A stretch of DNA of 64,000 bases, taken from Spirometra erinaceieuropaei (taxonomy: Eukaryota > Platyhelminthes > Cestoda > Diphyllobothriidea > Diphyllobothriidae). Location: positions 231,309 through 295,308 of the forward strand of contig CACRXP010000037.1 of NCBI GenBank assembly GCA_902702965.1. The letters run 5' to 3'. A model generated the notes under the pieces. It ran no database searches. It was not told the DNA's origin and saw only the letters and a program-made list of their open reading frames with translations. Below, one piece after another: positions 35,886-47,419 of the stretch; within the stretch, counting starts at the first letter, position 1; every line of letters begins with the position of its first letter. A program made the position numbers and the translations under genes.

Positions 35886-36248
35886 GGACCGTTCAACGGC
35901 TCTGTAAATTCGTCACAACAGAATTACGTGGGATAATTGTGTAATGGCTGTCAAACGATAGACTACAAAATGCAGCGACTATAGGAAGAAGTTGAAAAAC
36001 TGAAGTAGCTTATTCATAGAACTCTTTCTTCAGAGGGCCGCCCGGTGGTAGCTACGCATAGGTTAGGTCGGATTAGAGCGAAAGCTAACCCGTGTAATGA
36101 ATCTTCAGGAAGGAAGCATTTGACGTATAAGTAGCGTCTTTGGGGGTAGAAAAAAAAGACGGAACTAAACACCTGGGAGAAACGTAGCCAGGATCCCAGA
36201 GGGAGCATTTTAGGCTTGCCCGAAAAGTAATCGCACGTACAAACTAAA

Positions 36249-37080
36249 ATGGATGAAAATGTGCCATCGAAGGTAGTGGGAGTAATAACACAGATGACGT
36301 TTGACCTTAACGATTCCCGGACAACTTGCACATTTCCGGAGTCTAAATTAGAGGGAACGTCAACTAACGCAAGGACATATGGCCGTGGTCCCCGGATGGG
36401 CTTATCTCCATTACGAATTCCCGCATCAGCAAATTTGAGGCCCAAGCTGAGGAAACCTCCAACTTGGGGGTCAGTTTTTCACAAAGCCCTCTGAGGGAGG
36501 CACTGTCGATCGACCACAGTGCTTTACCATTTACGAGGCCTCAAAAAGAACCGCTGACGAACTGCACGGAGAGAAATATACTAATGGTGCAGCCGCCTAC
36601 TTTTTGCCAGTCCACTTCGAGGGGGCCAACGTACCAGCCAACGACTTCCAAACTGCAGAAATCACAGGAATACCCGGGAAGGGCCATTGCATCATAATTC
36701 AGGACCTTTTTAGAGTTCCCCGTTAGTACCCTCAGGAAACAAGTCGTTGCTGACTTAGAGTAAATCCAGAAACATCTCACTGAAATGCTGCAACCACCGG
36801 AAGTTATCACCGTCCTAAAGGCGTTTTGTCTTGGAAGCCGTGCAAATGCCTCTCTACAGACGCCACCGCGATCCCTACAAAGCGTCCTAGGCTGCAATGA
36901 GCAGGCGAAACTAATACTTAGCAGGCGTTTTCGACTGAAGCATTCCCGAAAGGGAGTGTTTTTTCAGCCAGAATACTCACCTGCCAAAATAATGGCACGC
37001 CGTAAACTCGTCCTAGAATTGAGAACACGGCGAAGAAAAGGAGGACAGAACTTAGTAATCTACAGAGATCAGATAGTAAA
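36249..37080 (+). pseudogene. LINE ORF1-like relic
   Basis: Several plus-strand frames carry parts of one decayed protein. The clearest is at 36860-37080, with a region reading NEQAKLILSRRFRLKHS, GVFFQPEYSPAKIMARRKLV and LVIYRDQIVKR. This resembles the nucleic-acid-binding end of CR1/L1-type ORF1 proteins (a PEERKRRK-like helix and an IRRGRIVKR-like end). It sits directly upstream of endonuclease and RT relics in the same orientation. The family call is from memory. Confidence 0.5.
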
Positions 37081-37084
37081 ACGA

Positions 37085-37470
37085 CACTCTGCTTCCCTGC
37101 GCGTGAATGTAGACTGGCCCAGCATCTGCCACACTCCGCCTTTCCTACCTTCACCCGGTGTCAAGACAGAGTCATGAAGACCGGAGGCGGGGAGGGCGTA
37201 GGTGGATGGCACGGTTGAGTCCGCACCTTGGCGTTCCACTCCACATCCCCTGGTCCACACAACAAATGACCAGGTTTTTAACCAACAGCAACAATGGGGT
37301 TCGACAGAGGTTCCAGTGCGAGCGATGACTGTCGGCAACCGGCTCTGCCACCACATCCCGAAATGTTGGAATTTGTTATGATGTGCAAAGCGGATAACGT
37401 CTGCCAAGATCCGATGTGGTTCCCATGATGTTCCAGCGCGTCTAACACATGGCCCGTTTGGAAGCCCGAC
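37085..37470 (-). repeat. SINE-like family A copy inserted in the LINE relic
   Basis: On the minus strand the family A blocks GGTTAAAAACCTGGTCATTTG, TGTGTGGACCAGGGGATG, AACCGTGCCATCCACC, GACTCTGTCTTGACACCGGG and GTGTGGCAGATGCTGGGC occur in order. It starts right after the ORF1-like IVKR end and lies opposite to the LINE, so it was inserted later or marks the LINE's ORF1-ORF2 junction. Confidence 0.65.
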
Positions 37471-37479
37471 CTCAACCCA

Positions 37480-38060
37480 GGCGCTATCTCAATAACCGCA
37501 AACATAACTGCCCGAAAAGGTTGATGATGGGAAACTTATGCTTCCTGGATTTCAACTGTTCCTCAGAGACAGAGAAAACAGAAGGGGTGGAGGTATAGCA
37601 AAATTTGTTAAGAATGGATCGCATGTTTCAGAAACAACTGCTAAGCTGACTTGTAGCACGGAAGTTATGGCTGACCTTAAGAGCACCGGACTCTCAAAGC
37701 CTCGACATCTTGGCAGTGTATCATCCCCCGAGTAATGACCCTGAATCTGATGTCCAACGGCTGGGTGAGCTCAACTTACTTTCTACGCAGCCAAGTACTC
37801 TCATCGTCGATGGCTTTAATGCACCTCACATCGTCTGCAGCTTGGCCTCCGCCGAATTCTCTGAAAATTCGACCAGTAGTTTCTGTGTACCACTGGCAAT
37901 CTGCTTGTCACCCAGCACGTAATGCTTCCGACGAGAGTTCGTGACGGTCAACAAATGAACAGCCTTGACTTTGGGTTCACTAAGTTGTTTGGTAACATCA
38001 ACGTTGTGAATTGCTTCCCCCATTAGGTCAGAGTGACCATGTAGCTCTCATGTTGGAATA
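37480..38060 (+). pseudogene. LINE endonuclease (APE-like) relic
   Basis: Frame-broken pieces read FLRDRENRRGGGIAKFVKN (the RxDRxxRRGGGVAIYV block of APE-type endonucleases), a LAVYHPPSND block, LNLLSTQPSTLIVDGFNAP (the VxGDFNxP block with Gly-Asp lost), and LGQSDHVALMLEYTL (the SDHxxL block). At least three frames and several stops show it is dead. Confidence 0.75.
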
Positions 38061-38226
38061 CACCTTATTCTCCCTGCCCGAACAACCGCTTAATCCCCGA
38101 CCCAACATTTGGCTCAACGATTTCGAATAGATAAAAAAGGATCTTCGTCCTATAGGCTAGGCATCCACAGTCTCCGGCGATATCCAAGATCTTAGGTGTC
38201 ACTTCATCTCCAATCACTGTCCAATC

Positions 38227-38540
38227 ATGCGGAGACTAGCGAATAGACCCCTCTGCTTGAATCCATCCTTACAGAAGGAAGTTAACAAGGGGAGGAAACT
38301 ATGGAAAAGATCCCTCATTGATCGGATGCCTCAGTCCTTAAACACTTACAAGTTACAGAGAAACCAGGTCAAAATTTCCATTGCCAAAGATCGGCAAGTC
38401 TTCGAAAATGATCCTTTGAACTATGCCATGGTAAATCTTAAAGCCTATTTTAGGTATATAAAGCCTAGTGCGTGGAACAAAGATTTTATCTTGATGTCGT
38501 TAACGGCCGAGGGTGATGAAATCTCAGATGAAGGTTGAAG
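38227..38540 (+). pseudogene. LINE linker between endonuclease and RT
   Basis: An open stretch encodes RKLWKRSLIDRMPQSLNTYK and VNLKAYFRYIKPS. This is the same protein region as the minus-strand fragment at 1-258, but divergent in sequence. It bridges the endonuclease and RT relics. Confidence 0.6.
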
Positions 38541-38859
38541 GCTGAAAATCTCTCTCATTACTTCCAGTTCCTCGTGACAAGGAAAACAGATTTTTCCCAC
38601 CGCAATTGAAGGGGAAGAAACGTCCTCTATTGAAACAGTCCTCTTCACCGAGGCAATCGCTCGAAAAAAGTTGCTAAACCAGAGGGAATCGACCTCCACA
38701 GGCCCAGGTGCAATCACGGCCACGTTACTAATAGAGATAGCCGCCGATATGCCCAAACCGTTAGCCCTGCTCTTCTAGACGCCATTTTCTACCGGGTGCC
38801 TACACTCCGAGTGGAAGTCCGCTACCACCATTTCGCTTTTTAAGGGTCGAAGTCAAACG

Positions 38860-39560
38860 TCTGTAAATAGCTACAGGCCAGTGAGTCTTAACTCCATCTG
38901 TCGCAAAATCATGGAGAAAATAATTAGAAAGCGTTGATGCAGTCCCTCGCGCAGCATCACCTCCTATCCGATGCTCAACATGGCCTTCGATATTGTAGGT
39001 TCTGTCTTACGAATCTACTCTTTTCATTTGAACGCCGCACCAGAGCACGTGACGAAGGCAATACGGTGCACGCTATCTACACTGACTACAAAAGCCTTTG
39101 ATAGCGTTCCTCATTAACGTCTCTTGCACAAACTGCGCAACGCAGGAATTCGTGGAAGCCTCCTTGTATGAACCCAGAGCCTTTTAACTGGGCGGTTCCA
39201 AAGAGTTCAGGTCGGACGCCGGCAGTCCTCAGAGGGTACCGTGGTGAGCGGCGTCCCGCGGGACTCAATCTTAGGACCCACATTGTTTTATGTTTTCAAT
39301 AATGACTGTGTCGGGAACTTAGGCTATGATGTCATCCTGTAAGCTGACGAGATCAAATTGTGAAAAAGTATTCGCAATGCGACAGACGAAGACCACCTGC
39401 AAACCAACTTGAACAGGCTCGGGGATTGATCGAATCGCTGGCTTCTGCCCTTCGATGTGTGTAAGTGTGCTTTCTTCAACCCGGCAGCTACAATGCCTCC
39501 AGCCCCAGGACGTACTTTCTTCACAGTACACCACTGCAACAAGTTGACAGTCAGAAGGAC
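38860..39560 (+). pseudogene. LINE reverse transcriptase relic, CR1/jockey-like
   Basis: Frame pieces include YRPVSLNSICRKIMEKII (RT motif 1 region), KAFDSVPH, a GFQRVQVG-like stretch, VVSGVPRDSILGPTLFYVFNN (the SGVPQGSVLGPxLFxxYIND block) and ADEIKL where an active enzyme has F/YADDT. The catalytic second Asp is replaced and stops and frameshifts are frequent, so it cannot function. It lies antisense inside an intron of the WD-repeat gene. Confidence 0.85.
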
Positions 39561-39599
39561 TTGAATGTGTGAATAACTTCTTCGCTCAAACCAAGGCTG

Positions 39600-40205
39600 A
39601 ATTGCGCGAAGACGGCTAAGTCAGCCATGTCCAAATCGCAGCTCATTAGGTGGGTCCGTATTGGGTTTGACAAACACAGCTTTTCCAAAATGTTTGGCAC
39701 CCTCGTGCGGCCGTATCTAGAATTAGCCATGAACTGTCAAGGACCGTGCCGTTTTATAGAAGGTGCACAGGCGGGCAGCAAAAGGGAAACCAGACTGTCA
39801 ACCCTCAACCTGTTCCCCTTTCCCGACGCGGTGATCTTATAATAACTTTCCGCTTTATTGATGGCCTGGATTGTTGCTCAGTAACAGAGTGGCTGCAGCG
39901 TGGAACGCCCTGCCTAATGCTGATGTACTCTCCTCCTGTGTGGATTCATTTAAGTGTGGACTCGAAGTGCATCAAACTTCCTAACTACCGCCCACACATG
40001 CACTCACATAACCTGTCATCCGACTTACAATGACTGAGTTTACCCTTTTTGACTAGTAGACAGCTGCCCGTTTCGCGCATGCAATTATGTAAGCGATATC
40101 TGTCAACTTTCTACGTATCGATGCTTTTTCTCAGGCAATTTCGAACCAATAGTGAGTTCTAAGGCGTTCGCTTATATTTCCTTTAATAAAATTGAACTGA
40201 ACTTC
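39600..40205 (+). pseudogene. LINE C-terminal and 3' end relic
   Basis: Frames after the RT read GLTNTAFPK, a LxPTxCxPFPDAVIL-like stretch and NALPNAD-like debris, as in CR1/jockey C-termini. The element seems to end near 40205 with AATAAAATTGAACTGAAC, a polyadenylation-like signal followed by a short tandem repeat, as in CR1-like 3' ends. The end lies only about 185 bases from microexon j. Confidence 0.5.
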
Positions 40206-40389
40206 TCAAGACGCGGAGTAGATTTGGAGATAATAAGTCTGGTTAGCCACCTAGGTGGATATATTCTGTTCGGAGTTAAACATCGACAAGTGGGTCATCA
40301 GGAAGGCATAGTATAATCTTATTTATTTTCGGAAGAAGTTGCTAAACGAATCAGACAAATATAGTTAGAAATAATAAGAGCTTACTCAC

Positions 40390-40399
40390 CTCTGCATTC
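40390..40399 (-). CDS. WD-repeat gene exon j, a 10-nt microexon
   Basis: A near-ideal acceptor (TATTTTGTCCTTTTCAG) and a near-ideal donor (GAG|GTGAGTAAG) stand only 10 nt apart. One base completes the Arg codon from exon i and nine bases encode Asn-Ala-Glu, converting phase 2 into the phase 0 that exon k requires. Without it exons i and k are out of frame and exon k meets a stop. Confidence 0.65.
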
Positions 40400-40409
40400 C
40401 TGAAAAGGA

Positions 40410-41020
40410 CAAAATATACTCAGGCACTAAATCAGCGTAAACAAAGATTTTACAGTCACCACGAATAGCGGAACATTTATCTAGTTCAGAGATAAGTTTT
40501 TACATACCTTTGACTCTTAACTGTCCGTTTGGAAACAAACGCAGCCTTTGTCAAAATATGTGTGCTTTTTCGGAAAGAAATTCTGAAAATGGCATGTCTT
40601 CGATTAAATAAAACGTATAATTTTTAAAATGCAAACACAAAAGGCTAGACAATTTCTAGAGATCGCACGAAAAAGTAGCCTTCAGGGACTAGAAGACAGT
40701 TTTTAAATGTCCAAATTACACTAAGAAGACCGTTGGTTTTCTATCAGACTTCAGAGCACTGAATAACTTCCACTCTAAATTCACTGTTTTTTGATTCCTA
40801 GAAGATTCAACCCAAAAGACTTCCTAATAATAGAGGTTTGGTTTGAGTGATAGATTTAAATTTCCTAAAGTCAGCGGGCTTTCGTTTTTATTTCCTAACC
40901 AAAGTAGGCAAAATGTTTGCGTTTTTTGTTCTCCCAGAGTCACGGCAAAAGTTTCGCCGTTGATAAACGACCTATCCGTAATCTTGAGGCAAAAATAAAT
41001 ATACAGTAAATTAATATTTT
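40410..41020. other. Intron between exon i and the microexon
   Basis: AT-rich intron sequence with no recognised element. Confidence 0.5.
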
Positions 41021-41025
41021 TGTAC

Positions 41026-41189
41026 CGGGTTTCTTTGTGAAGATCATGAATTGGGAGAAATTTGGCGGTCCCCTCGACACTGCAGATGAGGAATCCGTCA
41101 GTCTGAGAAGATTTTGCACTCGTTTGCTGCTGTATTTTTTCTTCGTCTCCCGAGAAGGTGAAACATGCAAATTGCGAATGCTCATGTTT
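41026..41189 (-). CDS. WD-repeat gene exon i
   Basis: Acceptor TATTTCTCCCTTTAG|AAA (phase 0) and donor ACCCG|GTACAA (phase 2), 164 nt. The frame reads EHSQFACFTFSGDEEK and then DGFLICSVEGTAKFLPIHDL, a WD-like strand pattern. Other frames in the same place are also open, so support rests on acceptor strength and on the exact phase fit to the microexon below. Confidence 0.62.
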
Positions 41190-42634
41190 CTAAAGGGAGA
41201 AATAGGAGTCTGGAAAGTAACGCCTGTAGCTACATAGGTCAACTTAAGGAATGTAAGCATGTGATTATTGATTTTCTGACAACTACTGCGATATTGTAAA
41301 AGGTTTCAGGTCTGATGGAAGAAGCATTAATGAAGATTTGGCAGAAGGTTGCGCGTAGTCAAAGACCTTCTCCGGAATTCTCAAAAACGTAAGTGAACAT
41401 TAGGTCCTCCGATTTACAGGGAAAGAGCAGTGTTCAGCACTAGTGTCTCCGTCGGTATTTTCATGTGGTAGAGATTTATATGATGTTTTGTCCCCTACAA
41501 TACTCACCCATGTAAAACACGATGCAGGCGTGCTTATATTTGATTGCATTGGATTCATAAATACATAGGTTAGGTTTTTTATAAACCACAGTAATTTGCC
41601 GCAGTCTGTTATGGTTTCGCCCTGTTAAGGGCAAGGAAGTTAGCGTAATAAGTTCTCAAAGAATTACTTATTGTTTTGGCTCATAAGTGTATTAAAAAGC
41701 CAAGTAAAATGAACTCCAAACGACGACGGGGAAATTCTTACTCAATTGTAGTTATTTAAGACGTATGCTGACAAATATTAGGGGAATCTTTAATTCGAAC
41801 GATCTCCCCCAACGAGAAAAAACGCCAACCCCATACATAGTCTGCCTTACGGGCGAGATTACTTCAATTTACGCGTTTCTTGGCGGTCACTAAACCGGAC
41901 GATTGTAGTCTTTAAGGAATCATTCAAGGAAACTTAAAGAGGTTCTGTTTGAATTTGATAACTTCACACTTCCCTTAAACCATAAAAGACAGTTCGATAG
42001 ATATACTCTGCAGACAAGCTGCAAAGGCTTCTTCCACCTAAACTTGACAAACCGATAGATATGTTCAGAGGCACGGGGCAAATCGACCAATTACAAACGA
42101 CGGTTTAAAAACTGTCAGCGTGGAAAAGATTTGTCGCAAGCCTTCACTTTTAGCATCAGTCTCGTTATGTAGGTCAAGCAATCGGTAGGTTGTCTAGAGG
42201 GACACATGGACAGTTTTCTGTTTGACGGAGTCGGATTAAATCTGGTCCACCCTCCCTGCAAAGAAGGCGGTGACTAAAGATCATTCGAAGATCTTCCCGC
42301 CACAATCCTACGAAATTGCGAAAATTGCTTCACTTAGTTAGCTTATTTTATACGTATTATATCTCATCGGGATTTGTTCTGCGACACTTTGAAACACCAC
42401 AGAATCAGTAGAATATAGTGATTCAAAAAATGCGAAAATAACCAGATAAAATTGGCCAATTTACCTCTGTACTGAGATTGATTAAATGCACTAGGAGCAG
42501 TCGATGTATTCCGTGCTTGCTTAAGACCTATGAAATTGAGAATGGACCGTCATTTCAAAATAATCTTCGAAACGGATGTTACATTGTTGGCAATCATTAT
42601 TAAATTTGGAGTCCCCACAGTGCATTTTGTTTAC

Positions 42635-42793
42635 CTCAGTGAGTTGTCTCATGGAACTATGTGCATCCTGTTTAATACTTAATAACGGTCTTAAATTAAC
42701 ATATAAAATTCTTGCCGAGATTGCTGCGTTTGGATCTAAGGCGAGGCCTACTGCAACATCTCTTTGTGTGATGTTAAAGTGAACTTGCGCAGT
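42635..42793 (-). CDS. WD-repeat gene exon h
   Basis: Acceptor GGTTCAG|ACT and donor ACTGAG|GTAAAC, both phase 0, 53 codons (TAQVHFNITQRDVAVGLALD at the start). It lies in the poorly conserved linker region of the family, so support comes from splice signals and phase rather than motifs. Confidence 0.55.
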
Positions 42794-43324
42794 CTGAACC
42801 ACTCGAGGAAGTATGGTAATTGTTTCAATGTATGAAAAATAACAAAACTGGTCTAATTGGGGTCTCTCTCTCCCCAATGTTATTTTATGGTTTGGCAAGA
42901 AAACTTGAACTTTCAAAAGGAGAACAGTAAGAGTCAAAAAACGATCGCGCTCTGGCCGGCAAAAATGCGTCTCAAATGGACAAAGGGAACAAGCTAAAAC
43001 TTTCTTGCATTGGCGCTCAAGATATTGTTACGAGTGACATAACACAGTCTATCTCGATACAAACTTTCAATAAACGGCTCGGAGCACATAATAAGACGAG
43101 ACTTGTGTACATCATTGAAAGCACGCTAATGCATTCGCTATACCGATTACTCAGTCATTCGACGTTGCTTTAGCATACCGATCGGCTGTTAATTGCAACA
43201 ATGAAACCGCTAAATTTTCAGGGTGAAGGTTTTATGTTCCTGCGAAATCATGACAAGGCACAGGAATGGAAACTCCCTCTGCTTCTGTGAGTCTAATCTT
43301 GTTCCCAAGAAGAACTGGTTAAGT

Positions 43325-43440
43325 ATTAAGTTTAGGGTTTGGAATACGGCAGGGTTAAGCCTAATGTTAGGATTATGGTTATGATTAACGTTAGGACTGG
43401 AGCCAAGTTGGGGGTAGGTTCGGTATTGGGACTACGGCTG
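43325..43440 (-). repeat. Degenerate TTAGGG-like (telomere-like) tract
   Basis: Variants such as TTTAGGGTTTGG, AGGGTTAAG, TGTTAGGATTATGG and CGTTAGGACTGG follow each other for about 115 bases, as the complement of the tract at 645-720. It lies in the intron between exons g and h of the WD-repeat gene. Confidence 0.5.
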
Positions 43441-44027
43441 AAATTTGGAAATATTTTCACGTCCTGATACTCCACAAGGCCAAATGTATTACTATGGGCG
43501 TTCCTGTTCCCATATCTTGTCGAATTTATTAACTATAATTTCTGTCGACTTTCCTCTAGTAGCACATGGTGATGTTTGCAAATTTTGCCAAATGGAGTCG
43601 AAGCCCATACTTTGTAATTCTCTAGAGAAAGAGGAGAATTCTGCCGAATTCATTGAACATTTCATGCCGTGGTGTTTCAATAAATTCCCGTTGACACTGA
43701 TTACGTATTAAGATTTTGTTAGCGCTGAAAGAATAAAAAACATCTTCCAAATATGTTTTATTGCTGACATCTTTCGCTTCATTCACCCATAGATTACGTC
43801 TATAGAAACATCGTTACTGAAGATGACCTCAAAATTGAAATCTCCAATACAAAACAGTAGCCTATTTGTTTGTTTTAAATCTATGTCCATAACAACCATG
43901 ACTGGGGGCTTCCGGTCTGTCTATCACTTGCATATGCGAAAAAGCGCAAAGTAAAAAGAATCTGGGATTATAATGATCGGCATTGTTGTCAGACAGGCAT
44001 GTTGTAGGACTTTTTCCTTTCGCTTAC

Positions 44028-44314
44028 CCGCCAAACTTTTATTTTGTCGTTTGACTCGATGACTAACAGAAATTTGCTTGACATATGTTTGTAAAACTGC
44101 ATCCCTAAGACGGATGGCGAAGCGCACAGCCAATTGGCTGTTCCATCAGCTTCTACTGTCGCCGTCTCCAATTCCGTTCCAGGATTCGGCGTGGGCTCTA
44201 ACCTGCCAGTTCGAGTCCGCTTGAGACACTTGCAGCCGCCGAGAATGGAATACTCGGCCAGATTTCCGTAAGCTAAATTTCTTCCTGTTCCTATGTCCCA
44301 CATGTAAATATTTC
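44028..44314 (-). CDS. WD-repeat gene exon g
   Basis: Acceptor GTGATTTTATAG|GA (phase 1) and donor TGGCGG|GTAAGC (phase 0), 287 nt. It starts NIYMWDIGTGRNL and ends SNDKIKVWR, both standard WD-repeat ends, with a polar Thr/Glu-rich linker between. Phase and homology agree at both junctions. Confidence 0.85.
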
Positions 44315-44689
44315 CTATAAAATCACAAAATAACGCAGAAAAAACTGTTTTTTTCAGTGTATATTACATAGCTTTTATGTGAGAACAAGTAAGTAAAGTA
44401 ATTGTAGTGGTGATATTTTACGATATGATTTATAGTCTTTTGAAGTCCAAATCAGATTAGTACAGACATGATATGGAAATGATGCTTATTTGCCCGAAAA
44501 TGGAATTCACTGGTGTTCATAAATGCAAGATGAAATGATAAAATTTCCGTTTTTTGTCAGATCTGCGAGTTCGAAGTAATATTAAGCGGTTCCTCGAACG
44601 ACGGGAAATCTGCAGTTAGAAGGCGACAGTAAAAAGACGAGAGAGACTTGCGTGAGCATTTCTTGCGTATTTGCTGTAGTCAGGCGGTC

Positions 44690-45000
44690 CTCTTTCCAAT
44701 CCCACCGAGGCACCCAATGGGTGAACTCTTATCTGCTGGCTCACAACAATTTCTAACTCACTCATCTGGTGCATCGCCTGAATTCGGATCCAGATCGCGT
44801 AACCTTCCAACTCCAGCTGCCTACTTGGTGTTGTGGCATGGCTGGCTGACAGTCACGCATAAACCGGACATGCTCATAATCGCCTCCGCGGTATTTGTGA
44901 GTAACACTTCGGTTATTATTCCCTATTCTTTGACCACATATTTTCCTAATACAGTGCTTAATTGCCGCAATGAGAAAAAATGCTTGAATATCTAGCATAT
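44690..45000 (+). repeat. Dispersed repeat family C, longest copy
   Basis: Contains AACCTTCCAACTCCAG, GCATGGCTGGCTGACAGTC, an ACCGGACATG block and a following region aligned by eye with 7.5 and 47.2 kb. It lies in the intron between exons f and g. The 115-codon plus-strand ORF across it has no recognised function. Confidence 0.42.
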
Positions 45001-45009
45001 CTCACATTC

Positions 45010-47090
45010 CCTTAACCTGCCGGATAATTGGCCGCTATAAATACATACTATGTCTGAAAAGACTTCCGACAAACGCAGAGGAGACTGAGATGGTTATTTT
45101 TGACTTATTAATCGTAATTAACTAGTATTATCTTAACCCAGGTTTTACCACGCCTGAAACTCTAACTCACGTTCTTTGGCCATAGAACTTTTTAGGCCCA
45201 GCAATCTTGGCAGTAGATCGACGAGTCCGTCGTCATGATGTTAGAAGGGCGTTTATCGGTCGGCATATATTCCCGACCGCTATGAGACTGCCTGTATTAA
45301 AAACTAAGGTAGAATAGAACGAACGAATTCCATAACCAGATCGGTGGACATACTTCAAAAATAACCATACTGTGTCTGTTCTTGGAGGCGTTTTACTTGG
45401 ACTTTTAAAATTAGCTTCCCCTTCGCTTAAAATATTATAGACGGAAATGTAACTAAAAGGGTAGAATGTGGTTTGGTAGGCCCACCTGTGGATACAATAC
45501 TGTTGGGGTTATAGTAAAGGTTAAGGGACTAGCGCAACTATTTATCAACCATTAAAAGTACAACCACGCATTACTAATAGCTTTTCTTTAGCAAACAACT
45601 ACTTGACCTCTTCGCCTGTGCTTTCCCTGGTCCCACCTGCAAAAACCCCTATTACCGCCGGTTCCAAATTAGAGGTGACTGGGGTTTGTTTACTTAAGAT
45701 GTGGCTACCGAGCCACATCAGACCAATAAAATAAACGGAGGTGTAGGTTATACCTAAGACGACTGGCCTTGAAGAATAGGCAGGTCGTGTTGGACTTATT
45801 TAAACAATGTGACTTGTTCTGGGACGTAAAAGAACACTTACAGAAAGGTGACGGAATCGTTCCCTTTTTAAGAAATTGCGCCATCTACCCTAGACCAGCA
45901 TACCGCATGTTGAATTCAAGAGTCGACAACGTCAAAAAGATGCAAAAATAATTCACTGATGTGGCATTAAAATTATATGCTTCATTCTTGAGTCCTTGTG
46001 AGCTATGCAAAGTGCCAATCTTATATGAACCATGAAGTGGGTTTGAACACGCTAAAGGAGCTTTCGTATTTTTTACATTCAAGAATACAAAATATGGATG
46101 CATCGATATAATGATATTTACTTCTTCAAAACGAAAAATGTATATACTTTTAGTCAGATCAGAAGAAACTCTCATACTGTAGATTCTTAAAACCTCGGGC
46201 TAAAGGGATTTTTGGATAAAATTTCTCTTTATTCTCAGGGACACGCCAAATATTGCACATGAAGTAGATATTTCCTGCAGTAGGTTTCTCCTGAAGCGCA
46301 TAGGCAGACGTGCAACTTTTCTTTGGAGGCATTTTTTTCTAGCCATAGCGCCTTAAAACGTGGAAAAGCCGGGAATGTGAAACCGTAGACTGAATCCAAG
46401 GAGGTTTTTTTTAACAAATCTGGTCTTATTTCCCTATTGATGGGACCTGGTTCTTTCACGAAACTTATTTTATCTTGCAATCCCAAACTATTTTTTACTT
46501 AAGACTGTTCAAGCAATCGTACTCCCCTTGGCAATTCGTTAACTTTTTATCGAATATGGGCTTTTCTCCCACCTCCTGCTCTCGCTTATTCGCTTTACTT
46601 ATTAAACAGGTGCCGGAAAACAGCACTCTACTCGCATGTCATATTCATTTGTGGGCCGTAAATTTTATATCGACGTCGGTTCTGATTTAATGTTGTAATA
46701 AGAGAATCTAATTCACTTTTTGCATGCAAAAATCAAATGATCATAGCTAGTCACACAAAACCCAACTCCGGTTGTACGCATTCCTGTTGTGCTTTTCGTC
46801 TTTGATTTTATGCATTCCTCAGTGATGCTAGAGACTTATGCACTTGTTCTTCTAACCGCAAACTTTGAAAAAGCAAAAATGTTGACATCTATATTAAACT
46901 ACCTTCATAAATGGAGTTGTTTAGTGTTTGCGCTTGCGATTTTATAATGATGGAATAACCGAGATTTTAATGATTTCATTCCATCAAAAATAAGTATCCT
47001 CTAGATACCATTTAGCGTTTGATTAAGATGTCTACGATAACACATTTTCTCTGTTGAAAAATCATGATTACTTTAGGATAATTTGAAAGG
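45010..47090. other. Intron of the WD-repeat gene, nothing recognised
   Basis: AT-rich intron sequence between exons f and g. The ORFs at 45.77-46.7 kb are short and motif-free. Confidence 0.5.
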
Positions 47091-47094
47091 GACT

Positions 47095-47330
47095 TTTGGC
47101 ACAGGCCTCTCTCGGCTATAATGTCCTTTGTCTAAATAACAATCCAAAAGGATCTTCACTTGAGATTGAGTACGACTGGCTGATGACAGCTAATAATCCG
47201 GAAATTGCCATTTCGGTTTCCCTTGTCTTTGTCTGTATCATATCGTCTCTTTCTACTACCACTCGCTACGCGACTGCCTGTGGGGGTTCTAGTATGACCC
47301 TCAAGGCACAACGGAACTAGCATATTTGTA
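47095..47330 (+). repeat. Dispersed repeat family C, copy
   Basis: Carries GGCTGATGACAGC, AATCCGGAAATTGCC, GGTTTCCCTTGTCTTTGTC and GCGACTGCCTGTGGGGG in the order seen in the other copies (7.5, 27.2 and 44.8 kb). Confidence 0.42.
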
Positions 47331-47419
47331 ATCTGATCAGTGAGCGCCCATCTGTCATAATTAACAAGCTATGTTAATAGAAGCAAAGTGGCGAGTTCCA
47401 GGAAACAGTTCGTACCGAA

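Noticed and set aside
36014..36445. 143-codon minus-strand ORF
   Set aside because: Overlaps the plus-strand LINE ORF1-like relic antisense, shows no propeller pattern and is not needed by the phase chain of the WD gene.
41037..41237. 66-codon plus-strand ORF with GPLDTADEESVSLRR
   Set aside because: Antisense shadow of exon i of the WD-repeat gene, with no splice support of its own.
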